DNA from: Lindgomyces ingoldianus
Taxonomy: Eukaryota; Ascomycota; Dothideomycetes; Pleosporales; Lindgomycetaceae
Direction of reading: 5' to 3'
Length of the DNA: 64,000 bases
Assembly (NCBI RefSeq): GCF_010093535.1
Contig: NW_022985182.1
Span: 507,785 to 571,784 of the forward strand
The first letter of the stretch is position 1. Every line of letters begins with the position of its first letter. The notes below the pieces were generated by a model that did not search any database, had not been told where the DNA came from, and saw only the letters and a list, made by a program, of their open reading frames with translations. A program made the translations under genes and the position numbers. Below are positions 33,384-44,500 of the stretch, in pieces.

Positions 33384-33990
33384 TGTGATAATCTACGTAG
33401 ATGAAAGAGTCTAAATTCATTCAGGAGAGCAAAGAGGTAGGAGGTTTCATGAAGTGTGTACTGAAGTGAAGAGCGAATGTCCAGCATGCCTCGGCGCTTC
33501 TAAGCCGTCGCGAGCCGGTACTGTAAATAAGTCTTGGCCGACGCCATGGGTTTGCACCTCGATTTCGAATACCATGCACGTTTACTGCTGCAGAAGACAG
33601 CATCATTTCGACAGCCAATTTAATCCCAGCAAGGGACTAAACATATCAAAAAAAATCCCCTCTGACTCGATTGGAAATCTTAGTATACATTAGTAACCAG
33701 GCCTCTCCAATATGGCATCGTGCACGGTCGCTCCACGACAATAGCTCCGCACGCGGTCAGACACTTGCACGCTTTCAACGTCCTCCGCGTCTCCTCACCC
33801 TCTCTCCATCGCCGCCTCCCTCTACCCGCCATAACTTCATCGATTTCTATCCTGTGTTCACCGGTGTGTGCACCAGCCCGCCAATCAGCGAATGACGCGT
33901 TCAGCCGCTCCCGCGCCGCAGTGGGACGACCTCATTACCTGAGCCCTCATATATCCCGCCCATCCACTCTCCTACCCGACTACCGCTAAT
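33384..33990. promoter_or_regulatory. Shared upstream region of the divergent MCC-alpha and acidic-protein genes
   Basis: 607 bp between two divergent starts. The right part (33750-33990) is C-rich with CCGCC and CTCACC runs. No TATA box is clear. Confidence 0.4.
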
Positions 33991-35247
33991 ATGAGTGACT
34001 ACGGCGACGACAACTACTCCGACTATGACGAGGATTGGTTCTATGTGGAGGACGAGTACATGGTGGCTGATGACTTGGCCGAGCACGTCGTGAACTCCCC
34101 ACCCCCCACCACCTACGCCGACGAGGACGCCGTCTCGGACTGGGACCGCTTTGATTATTTCAATGATCTGGAATACGCTTCGGATGGATACGATGATTCG
34201 AACTTCTACCTTCACAAGCAGAAGCCGCAGACGGCACAAAACAGCCAGAAGAGGAAGCGAGGAGGAACAGGAGCGGTTGCTGGCGGCCACGGGAAAAAGA
34301 GGCAGAAGACGGGGACTGGGCGGACATCCCCCCCTCCTGGCACTTTGGTCCCTTCGATGCAGCCAGTGGTATGGCGCGCGAAGGCGACCCAGAGTAACAA
34401 ACCGAAGATGCTTGACGAGAGTCAAGAGCCCATTGCATTGCTGAAGGACTGGAGAGAACGTCTTACAGACATGTCCGTATGGGCTTCTGCCACGCCGCCA
34501 TCGCCAGAAATGAAAATGCCAAAGTCTGGGAATCAAAAACTCGCCTTCTCAGAGCGCATTTCTCCAACCCAGGAACTAGAGGGCGAAGAGGACGACGACG
34601 TGGGCATTGATCCTGCCGTGTTGATGGCTGCTCTGCAAAAGAACCTTGCTGATGCCGGTGGCCCTCTCAATGGAATGGATCCCCAGCAACTCCTCCAATT
34701 CGCGATGCGCATGATGACGGACAAGGACGCCGGCGACGAGATCATAGGCGAGTTAGCAGACAACATACTCGACAAAGGGGATGAAGAAGGCGACGAGGAA
34801 GCTCCAGCAGAACTCCTGTCCTGGCTCTCAAAACAACGAGAATCAAATCAACACGAACCCACCGAATCAGACCCCACCCCATCGAGCCGCACTCTTTCAG
34901 CCCCAAAATCCCCAGATATTGAATCCGGTGGCATCCGAACACTGACCCCGCCATCATCGGATGCCAACCGTCGTTTGCGCGCCGTAGAGGAGCCAATGGA
35001 TCTAAGCTCGGCCAAGGGAAAGAATGCGGAGGCTCTCAACCAAAAAAATGCCATGGAGAAAGCGGTCCAAAGCGTCTTCTCCCGCAAGCGAAAAGCCGAT
35101 GATGATGAACGAGAAAGCACGGGTGTTGGCAGTTCCATCAATGTTTCGAAGAAACAAGCAACAGCGAGGTCGTATGACGCTCCAACAGCAGCGAGCCAGG
35201 CTAGAGCCACGTCAACCGTGAGGAGCGGGCGGTCGAAACGTTCATGA
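33991..35247 (+). CDS. Acidic, disordered nuclear-type protein of unknown function, 418 aa
   Basis: Single exon. The N-terminus is very acidic and aromatic (Asp/Tyr/Glu, MSDYGDDNYSDYDEDWFYVE). Basic clusters that look like nuclear localisation signals follow (QKRKRGG, GKKRQKTG, later SRKRKADDD). A second acidic block (EGEEDDDVG) precedes a helical, Met-rich section (DPQQLLQFAMRMMTDKDAG). The C-terminus is Ser/Arg/Lys-rich. I recognise no named domain. An acidic-basic alternation of this kind is common in chromatin or ribosome-biogenesis factors, but that is only compositional. Intact frame and good codon usage support a real gene. Confidence 0.75.
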   Translation: MSDYGDDNYSDYDEDWFYVEDEYMVADDLAEHVVNSPPPTTYADEDAVSDWDRFDYFNDLEYASDGYDDSNFYLHKQKPQTAQNSQKRKRGGTGAVAGGHGKKRQKTGTGRTSPPPGTLVPSMQPVVWRAKATQSNKPKMLDESQEPIALLKDWRERLTDMSVWASATPPSPEMKMPKSGNQKLAFSERISPTQELEGEEDDDVGIDPAVLMAALQKNLADAGGPLNGMDPQQLLQFAMRMMTDKDAGDEIIGELADNILDKGDEEGDEEAPAELLSWLSKQRESNQHEPTESDPTPSSRTLSAPKSPDIESGGIRTLTPPSSDANRRLRAVEEPMDLSSAKGKNAEALNQKNAMEKAVQSVFSRKRKADDDERESTGVGSSINVSKKQATARSYDAPTAASQARATSTVRSGRSKRS

Positions 35248-38028
35248 GCTGCTCGCTTGCAGGGGAAGTTTTGAGTTGTTTCCGCTTGCTCGCTTGCGTC
35301 TTTCTTGCGTCTTTCTCAGACCACTATCGTGGGTTGTGGTTAAGGATGGGACGTCGGTGCACGAATTCCATACACACGATGCCTCAGGCATGGCTACCCA
35401 TGGGATTTCGATGGCTACGTGGTCTTCAGCGATGTGTTTCATACGCTGAAGTGGTAAGAGCTTTTGTGACAGACGTGGGGCTATTGTCGGATGATTGAGC
35501 GGAGGGAGCGCTCTGTAGGTAGTCCCACATCAGAAGTATTTGACACTGTACAATAGGGTACTACTCGTGCCTGCATGCTCTATGTAATAGAAATTCTTGA
35601 TCCAAACAACCAGAAAATGAAGCATTAAATACATTTCCAAATGCGCTATTAAAAGTGGTGTTGACATCATTCCATCCCTACCACTCACATGCCTGCATGC
35701 ATGCCTGCTTGCCCTTGGCCTGACCGCACGCCTCATGGTCTCCACGTGGTGGATCCGTACCGCAGTATATTTTCGTGTTGAACCATATCCATGTCCATGT
35801 CGCTGAACGACGTCAGGGCAAGGCAAGGAACACAGGGACAGGATGCTGCACAGGCATCCATGCCATGCTTGCTGTTCCTGAATACAACCACCCACAACCC
35901 AAGTCTTCAGTTGACCCCGCTGCTCACCTCACCTCAAGGTTCAAACTCCCTCATCGTCCCATCCCATCCCATCCCAGGCTAGCTAGGCAGGTTACGAAAC
36001 ACAACATTACCTTATTCCCTGAACCCATTCACCGCTTGTCTACCAGCATGCCAACCTGCCAGCCCTGGAACGGTTTTCTGACCGCTCTTGGCAACGGCCA
36101 GCCGCTCAGCTCAGATCCCAGGACTTGCTTTTTTTTCGAGGTGGTGCGTGCAGAGTTCGAGCTTTTCCCCCGCATCCATGGTTCGCTCCGCGTTGGCGTG
36201 CGTGGCCTGAGCCATCCGCTGAAAACCCGGGGCTTCTACTTGGCGCAGTCCGCCGCCTGGCTGAGGGTAACGAATGGGGGGAGACAGGGACGAACGTTGC
36301 GTGCAGATGCAGATGCAGATGCAGATGCAGATGCAAACTTAAAGTGAACATGCCATGCATCGAAAGATGAGAAAGGGGAGGGATGGAGACAGTTGAGGGG
36401 GGAGAGGTTCAAAAATCTGTGGTACGCTTGTTTCGTGCATCGACATGGATCCATTGACATCGTGCCCATAATTTTCAACCATTGTGCGACTGGCTATCCC
36501 ATCCACATCGACTAGGCATGTCTCCGAAGTATAGCCTGAATAGGCACAATGCCAACCGAACCAAATCAGGATCGCATACTCACTCGCTCGATCCCTCTGC
36601 CTCTTGTACCTCTTAGTCTTTCTCTCAGTCCCACTCTCAGTCAGCAACTCTCAACCGTGGTTTGTATTCTAATGACAGTTCTGATAAGACTACATTACAA
36701 ACTAGGAACTGCCTGTCAAAGTCCCTCCGTCTGTCTGTCTCTCTGCCTATCTGTCTCTAGGTCAGGTGGTTAGATGTTACGTCATGTCAAGTATTAGGTA
36801 CCGGATGTCTTCCTTGTCAGGACTTGTCAGGCACAAGTTTGACGGCCACTCCGTTTGGCACTTTACTTTAAACCAAAGACTTGCCCGTGTTCATGAGTCG
36901 AGGCTCGGAAAGTATTAATGTGGATAGCTGCTTCAAGTATTGGAATCAAATATCCGAGCCATCTATCCATAGTTAGACAGCACTCAAAATATCCCACAAT
37001 TCATCACGAGGCGGCACGGCACCAAAAAATAGATAAACCCGAGCTGTGATCTAAGACAAATGAATACTATCTAAAAATATGGAGAAACTTCTGTCTGCCC
37101 CCATTGCCAATTCCTTCCCGCAACTACGGCTTCGAAGAACCCGGCTATGCTCGGAACAGACAAACCGAACCCATTCTCTGCCCATCCCAGGCTGAAAGGT
37201 AACAACCATTGACAGGTCACACAGAGAGCAAAGAAATAATGATAATCATTACCCGTAACCACCGTCCTCCTACCCACTCGCTCGATAACCCCATGCCATG
37301 CCATGCCAACCATTGCCTAACTTTTACACCAGAAATGTACCCGTTCCGAAAAAGCTTTTCCATCCCATCCCACCCTATCCCATTTCGTTGACGGACAGAC
37401 CAGACACAGCAACACACACTAATCCCACCCACCCATCTGTCCATCGTTCATCATAGAGGAATGAAACAAAGAGTACTAACATGACACACAATTAAGGTTT
37501 CACCCGGATATATAACAGAAAATGGCACGTCAAAGAAAAAAAAAAGGGAAGGAAAAGAGATCCCATCCATGAGCAAAGGTGTATTCATCAGGCTTCCAAG
37601 GCAGGCTGGCGGGGAAGTCGACTGCAAAAGTTCATGGCTTGCAGCGACGTTGGGTATCGAATGCCAGCGCAGGGTATATGCCCGAGTAGATTTTTGTAGG
37701 TGTATATATGTCGACCATGAGAGGAGAGACAAGACCGAAGTAGATAGTCGAGGTAGCGACTGACAGTAACGGGAGGTCAAGGGTACATCAGATGTGACAT
37801 CTGACACCCTAGGCAACGTTGAAACAAGACAGGTGGGGAAGGCACCGATCAGGGACAGAAGAGGAGGGAACCGTTGCAGGTGCATGCTTTGTGATATCAG
37901 CCGCGATTAAGGCAGTCAACACCCCCGGTCGCTAGTCTGGGTGCCCTGCAAGTCCCACGGAAAAGCGGGGAAGAGTGCGGATTCTGACTGGGGCCTGAGT
38001 CACGGTATTTTGGCACTTTGTGACGCTT
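35248..38028. other. 2.8-kb gene-free interval
   Basis: Between two convergent 3' ends. Short pyrimidine-rich and CCATCCCATCC-type low-complexity runs occur (about 35960, 36720, 37360), plus the hexanucleotide microsatellite listed separately. No coding frame shows family features. Long 3' UTRs or a non-coding transcript are possible. Confidence 0.45.
36303..36332. repeat. GCAGAT microsatellite, five units
   Basis: Five perfect GCAGAT units in non-coding sequence. The artificial frames through it would give alternating AD or HL dipeptides. Confidence 0.9.
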
Positions 38029-41000
38029 TTAAGGAGAGCCATCGCGCCTCGTCTTTCTGTTCTTCTCGATCCTTTCGTTCCACCTTCGTTTCCCAACGCG
38101 GGTTTCAAAGTGTGGCGCAACCGTGGTAACGTCTTGCCCTGCTCCAGCCATGCTACTTCGCATTTTGTTACGGTATGCATCAACTAGTCCGTAAGTTAAT
38201 AGCAATTCCACAACCTTCTTTGGCGCATTGACTTACGAGACTTCTGTAGGAACAGTGTCCGTCCAGCGAAGACACGGCTCTGACTCCAACTCATACGGTA
38301 CCCCAAGTCGTTCAGCGTAATTTCCTTCGTGCGCTTCGCTCTCGTCAATCGGGGTTTCGGGACACGCGCCTCACCGTCAAGAGTAGGCACCGGGACAAGA
38401 GATGAACCTGACAAAGGAAACCCGGGGTCATTCTCTGGGTCAGCCTCATCACTGAAAACTTTACTTCCCCGGGGGCTTGCTGGCGGAGACGTCATCTGCA
38501 TTGGGAAATAGCTTCGGGGAAAAACCGAGTTCGACTTGCGGTACGAGTCGGGCATCTCCTCCATCTTGACAGTATCGAGAGTAACTCGAACTCGCACTCG
38601 GGTTCCACGCTGGGCGTCATCAACAAGAATAAACTTCCGGCGCTTGGACTCTGGTAAGTCTCCAAACATAGCCAATTTGCGCTCCTCTTCATCCTGCTCT
38701 TGTTTCGCAACGGGTACACCTGATGCATGGGGCGGTGCTGGAGGATGGTGCATACCATCGTGCATGTGCGGCATGCTCCCTTGTTGCGCCGCCACCGAAT
38801 CGCTGGTGGGAAACTGGGGATAGAATTGCTGCGCTTGTCGCACGTCGTTCGGGGACTGCTGAACTTGTCCATTCGGCGCCTGATGATGGTGAGTGTGAGA
38901 TTCTGGATACTCATTGGCTGTAAACGAAGGAAATTAGCTTGCACGTCCAATACCATTGAGAATTACGCTCTCCCTCGGCGCAGAAACAAAGTGTGATGTG
39001 ATGAGTGTGTATGCGTGTGGGGTAGTGGTATCAAGGGGGGATTACATCAAGGAGTGTAATGTACATGCAGTGCGGAAACGACAGGAGGTACAATAATTCC
39101 ATCCCAATCAAGCGCTTATCACAACATCACATCTGGTGAAACATACCGCTAACGTCGTCATTTCCTCCGGGAGGTCCCCCAGGATGCTCATGGTGATGAT
39201 GCAACTGCGGACCCCCCATGCCCATGCTCGGCTGTCGGGGTGGTGCTGCCAGTCCGGCAGAATTTGGAACCCCAGGCGCACCTGGTCCACCTGGCCCAGC
39301 CATGTGGTTCCCATGCGTCTGTTGAACTGCCTTCCTGTTGCTAATCTTGGCCATTCTCCTCACGCGTCGACTCCTCAGCCGCGGGTCCTGATTGCTGTTC
39401 CGCCAGCTGTCTACTGCACGCTGGATCAGGCCCCGTTTTCCTCTCAGACAAGGGTTGAGCTGCGCGAGCGCCCACCCTACAGTGTTGCACTCGGTCTCAT
39501 AGTGTAGTCGGTTTCCTTTGTACTGGTTCTTGTCACAGCAAGCGCGAGGGTAGACGCAGTTCTCCTGCTTGAATTCTTGAGGGAGCTCCTCGACGTTGAT
39601 GGATTCGACATCACACCGGATGGTGTATTCCATCTTAACCCGGTCACGCGAATACTCAAAAGCAATCCATTGCACTCCGTTTTGGTCCTGCCTCACAACG
39701 AGCGGAGTGGTTGCAGGAATGGGGCCCGGTGCCGCATTGGGGTTGATGTTTGCATTTCCGGGAGCTCCTGGGTGCATGTTCGGCGCACCAACTGGAGGTG
39801 CTTGAGGAGGCGCTTGAGGGGGGCCGAGTCCTGATGGTGGGCGCTGAAGTGGCGTCTGGGGCATCCGCGATTTAGGGCTTCCAGTCATTCCTGGAGTGTG
39901 CTGTGGATGAGGTTGATGCGGATGCTGCATTGGCTGGCCTTGTTGATGAGACATTAAGAGTGAACCAGTCGTCATCGGTTGTTGTTGCTGTGTAGATGGG
40001 TGCTGAGGGTACGGTGACTGCTGTGGTACTCCTGTTGACGCATACGGCGTGTAGTACATCTGTTGAGGCATCTGGCTCGTTGGCTGGCCATATATTGGTC
40101 GCCCATGCTGGTCGTGTTGCGGTGACTGAACAGATGCAGGCGAATTTGACTGTGGCGTATGATATGATATAGGAGGGAAGGCGCCCCTATTCATGGTCGC
40201 TGCTGCCATGAGTTCTGGCGTTTCTGCGTGCAAGTCAGATCACTGCTTATGGGAGGAAATACCAATAGTGGAGAGGGTTAAAGAGTGTCCAGATTGTTTG
40301 AGGCACAGCGCGTTGCTCAGTTCTACAACACGCGTCGAGCATTCACACGGTAAACAAAAAAAACATACCTGATGCTGAGTAGCTGCTAGGTGCACTGTTG
40401 GTGCTATACGGACTGGGGTGGGCGGGATAGTAAGGAACTTCTTGCTGCTGCGGTCCCGGTGGCCCTGGAATCTGTTGCACGTATGGAGACTGATGCTGTG
40501 GAGGAACCTGAGGATTTGAGGGATGCGGCGAGGGATAATGAGCCTGAGCCGGGGACTGTGCTGGTTGCGACTGGTGTGGAGAGTCAGGGTGTTGTTGGTG
40601 ATGCTGGACTACTCCGGGTCGCGGATGATGCTGGTGCTGCGGGTGATGGGTTGGCGGTGGCAAGCCTTGCGCCGGGTGGGGGTGATGCTGGAAGGCGCAC
40701 GCAAAGTCAGCAATTTACTGTGTACCGACAGTGGGCGGATGACTGCAAAGCAAAGAGTGAACGGGGCCAAAGACAAACAAATAGGGCAGGGAAGAGCAGA
40801 AGGGTCTGAGTGGTGGGGGATGCTGCGGGGAGGGGTGGTGTGGTTTGAGGGTCGGTCGGGGGTGATTCGGTGATTCGCCTCGTCAGAGATGGAGGCGCCT
40901 GGTCTGCGAAGAGATATGCGAGGGGCAGGGTCTGGAAAAGGATAGAGCGGCAGGAATTGGGTTAAAGGGAGTTCCCAAGCGAGCTAAAGAAAGCAAAGAA

Positions 41001-41573
41001 AGGGTTTGACAACACAGAAGAGCGGGCCAGCGGTGGGCGGCGGAAACTCATGGCCTGGCAAGGATTCCGCTGCGGCGGTGGGTGACAAGAAGCGGCGGAC
41101 AGAGACGAGGACAAAGGGAGCAAGGAGAGGTGCGACGACAGGGAAGGGCAGGCGGATTTGGAGGGAGGGAGGGGGGGGGGAACACTGGGGCAGGCAGCTT
41201 GGCGGGAAGGGCATACCATGTAGCAAGAAACGCGCGAGAGCTGGGGTAACAGAAGGGTGTGCGTGGGTGCGGCTTGCAGAGGCGCTGCAGCATGCAAAGG
41301 AGAGCGAGGATGAAGCCAACAGCGGTGGTGACAGCAACGGGAAGCGGCTGCTGCGTACGAGGGCTCTGGCTGCTGCAACGGTCGAGGATAGACGAAACGC
41401 AGCGAATGGCGCCCACTTCAAAGAGCGACGAGACGGAGATGGTGGGAGGGACGGGGAAGGCGTATGGATGTGGAGAGACGTAGCAGGGAGTAACTCACCA
41501 TCTTCTGCGCCGCCAAAGGAGCCGGCTCTTCCTTATACTTCCGGGCCCTATCTGGGGCATGCGACTGCGACAT
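38029..41573 (-). CDS. Large Gln/Pro-rich regulator-like protein (DUF8032-like), 768 aa
   Basis: Exons (minus) 41499-41573, 40369-40687, 39147-40223, 38237-38917, 38029-38183; introns 811, 145, 229 and 53 bp, phases exact throughout. The first exon (25 aa, MSQSHAPDRARKYKEEPAPL) is set far from the rest. The N-terminal half is Gln/Pro/His-rich and disordered. A conserved block at about 307-430 (VQWIAFEYSRDRVKMEYTIR, CVYPRACCDKNQY, NTVGWALAQLNPCLRGKRGL) and a second at about 580-755 (SKRRKFILVDD, ITLNDLGYRMSWSQSRVFAG, LDAYRNKMRSSM, APHFETRVGKRRWNER) match what I recall as fungal DUF8032 proteins. Composition and basic segments suggest a nuclear regulator; no DNA-binding domain is proven. Confidence 0.85.
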
Positions 41574-44500
41574 TGTTATTATTACTGTGAAGGGTGGTCC
41601 AGGTGGAGGAGAGAGAGGCCGGCTAAGACAGGCCCGGGCGCGGAGGACGAGGATGGCAGATGCAGCGGTGCAGTAGTGTGGCCTGCGCAATTTCACCACG
41701 GGCGAGCGCTAGGAGGAGCTTGTTGTGCTTGAGTGCTTGCGGGCAAGGCAGCGTGAGCGACTTGGTTTAGCACGCTTAAGGAGACTGCAGCGAGGCGGGT
41801 CTGTGTCTGTGGCCGCGGTGCCCAGGTCCAGGTGGAGCTCGCAGTGAAATAAACGTAAAACAACTAACGCCTCCCGAGTCCAGCCACCTCCCTGTCCGCT
41901 GCGACCTCATCCTGCGCTTGGCCTGCACTTGGCTGCGCGCCCGGCCCAAGTTCCCCATGAGGGCGCCCAGCCCCGCGGCTGTCGATGCGGTTGTGCGTCG
42001 TGCAGTGTGCGGCGGCCGGGGGCAGGGATCGTCGCGTTGCTGCTAGAAGCGGCCTGGCGCGTTGCTGACGATGGTGATGCTGATGGGTGCTGGAATGTTG
42101 AGGAGTCTTTATGGTGTTTGTACTGAAATGTAACGAGATGGGACATGACGAGACGACGATACACGAGTCCCTCCACGATGCGATGCGTTGCTCCGAGGGT
42201 GAGTGCAGACGGCTCCCGTCAGGCGAGAACACCACACACATATCCTCCGAGCGAGCGATAATTGTCGAGGCCTTGCGCGGCAGATTGGTTCACGAGCCAC
42301 CACCGCCATATTCGCCGCCAACGAGCCATGCGATGATGCTTCAGGCGAAAGATAACCCGCTCGTAATCCCTTTCGGATAAATACACACGATACGGGTCTA
42401 TCACACTTCTCACTCCTCGACCGCGCTGTCGGGTCCTATAACGGACTCATTATATCCCACTCAATCCAAGAACCTGCTCCTTCTCTCTTCTGTGCACCTT
42501 CTGCTTCCATCGCCCCTGCATGCCTTCCTTATGCGCTCCTTTTAATAGGACTTCATCCCTCCATTCCATCGCCCTGCGAGGCCTGTCCGAACGACAACCG
42601 TGGGCGAACAGCCACAGGTAGATGGGATCAGGGCACTTCAGGCTTGAAAGCAATCAGGCTGCCGGCATCGTGTCGCTCGCTTGCCTCGAGTCCTCTCCGC
42701 AAGCCGCTAGTCGACCGTTTTGCAGTTGCACCACCATCGGAGCGGCCCACCACCACGCCTTTCATTGGCCGCTGCCACCTCAAATGCGCCGAAGATGAGC
42801 GCCCAAAACGGCCTCATCAACAGCAGCCCTGAGCTCGCCCCTAATCGCCATCATGCCAGATCGAGTTGCCTGATTCTCCGCGCGGCCAGCACTCGGCTTG
42901 GATCGCCCAGCTCGAGCAGACCAGGGCCTTCGGAAATGGCTCTCGGGAGGGCAGCAGGGCCTTTGATCTGCGCTGAGTTTTGCTAACTTGTTGATCGTGC
43001 GGGCGCTGTCAAAATCGTGAGGCGGCGTTGCCAAAAGGGGATCCTTAGGCCAAACAAAGACCGCCTCCCGCGAGCAAGAATGATCCGACCAGGGGTCTTC
43101 CATGGCACAGAAAGCCGGCCTGTGTGCGACGAGGCCGTGCGCCTTAAAGAATCGTGTCGGGAAAGCCGGCAGATGTCGACGTTTTGAAGGTTAGGCAGGA
43201 TCTAGAATGATAAGTTAAATTGCGTTAATGCTCTCAGTCTGACGCGATTTCACGCGTCGCAAACTTGGAAGAAACATGAACGTGCTCGCAGAATAGCCGT
43301 CTCGGCGATCGTGATGGGTGATAGAGCGTGCAGATGGATGCTGCATCTCCATTGTCACGAGCTGGTGGACAGATGGTCAACAAGACTCAAACCAACTTGT
43401 CGCCGCCATGTCGCGTGCGAGTCTCACGGACGTCCTCCATTAATTAAATCTTGTTCCATCGTTAGCTCCAAAGGACGCTTTGATACGCCACCATCCATCT
43501 CAACGCGTTCTGGTTTTGAAGGCATTGCCCAACGTCTCCTGCGACCAACAGGAGTCGTCTCAAAGTATCTATTTTGAGCAGTTCGCGCCTGACTCGGCCG
43601 CATTGCCTTGAAACTGGCCGCGCGGCCACTATTTCTTCGGAACCATTGGTGAAGTTCGCTTGACAGCATTCGAGAAGAATTTGATACAGAAACATCTCGC
43701 GCTCAAAGACATGTCGTTGCCGAATCCACAGCGATCGTGACATGGTACATGATTAAGTAATGTTCCGAAAGGCGTTCGCAGTGGGGTGCGGAGAAACCCT
43801 GGGAGCATCGCTGGCCTGTCCAGCGACAAGGGAGACAACCTTGGAAGACAGCTCAGGTACCGAGCGCGACGATTAACTCTAAACCAACACCTAGACTCGA
43901 CGACAACACACCGGCGGCAAGTACGACACAATGCCATTGTGTTCGCAGGCGCCACAACAGACTAGATACAGTAAAGCGCACCACTTCTCAACTCGTCCTG
44001 CCGCGCGTAACATCCAGTACCAAACCCAGTGGCAATGATAAACTAAAGCCCTGCCACCCACGCTTTGACGGAGCGGTTGAGTTGCCACGAGCCGTGGAAG
44101 GATGCATGGAGATCTCATCGCAACGGGGTGGGCCACACAGGCTGCTGGACTTCGAGTCGCTGTGACCCCTCGATGATGACAAGGTCGGCACATCGCAGCC
44201 GGTGTGTCACTCAGCGTCCAGTCTGGCGGCGACGTGCATTCGATAAAGTGGTCAGCTGAAGCGGCCCTGTGAAAGTCCTAACTGTGAAAGGGTCGAGAGA
44301 GATGCCGTGGTCTCATGTGCAGGTTCTACCGCAGCGAGGTCTTTCCGATCGCAGTCGCACGACGGGTACACGAGTCAGACGTGTTTTTCGGAGGATGAGT
44401 CGTCGGCTCAATACCCGTTCCTTTCGCACGGCTCATAGCCGCGTCCTGTGAGTATCTCGAGGAGACTTTCATGAGGTTGAGAGGCAAGCCTTTGGCGAAA

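Noticed and set aside
34160..34536. Minus frames opposite the acidic protein
   Set aside because: Shadow of a codon-biased, uninterrupted plus-strand gene.
36106..36360. Frame with a repeated HL dipeptide tail
   Set aside because: Produced by the GCAGAT microsatellite; no gene-like sequence on either side.
38196..38843. Velvet-domain (VosA/VelB) identity for the C-terminal half of the DUF8032-like gene
   Set aside because: The SRVFAG and LDAYRNKM blocks first suggested a velvet protein, but the velvet motif around PPP-V-L and the DNA-binding core are absent, and splicing joins these blocks to the upstream conserved domain in one gene.
41006..41590. 194-codon plus-strand frame
   Set aside because: It is antisense to intron 1 and exon 1 of the DUF8032-like gene, is Gly/Arg/Ala-rich low complexity, and has no family features.
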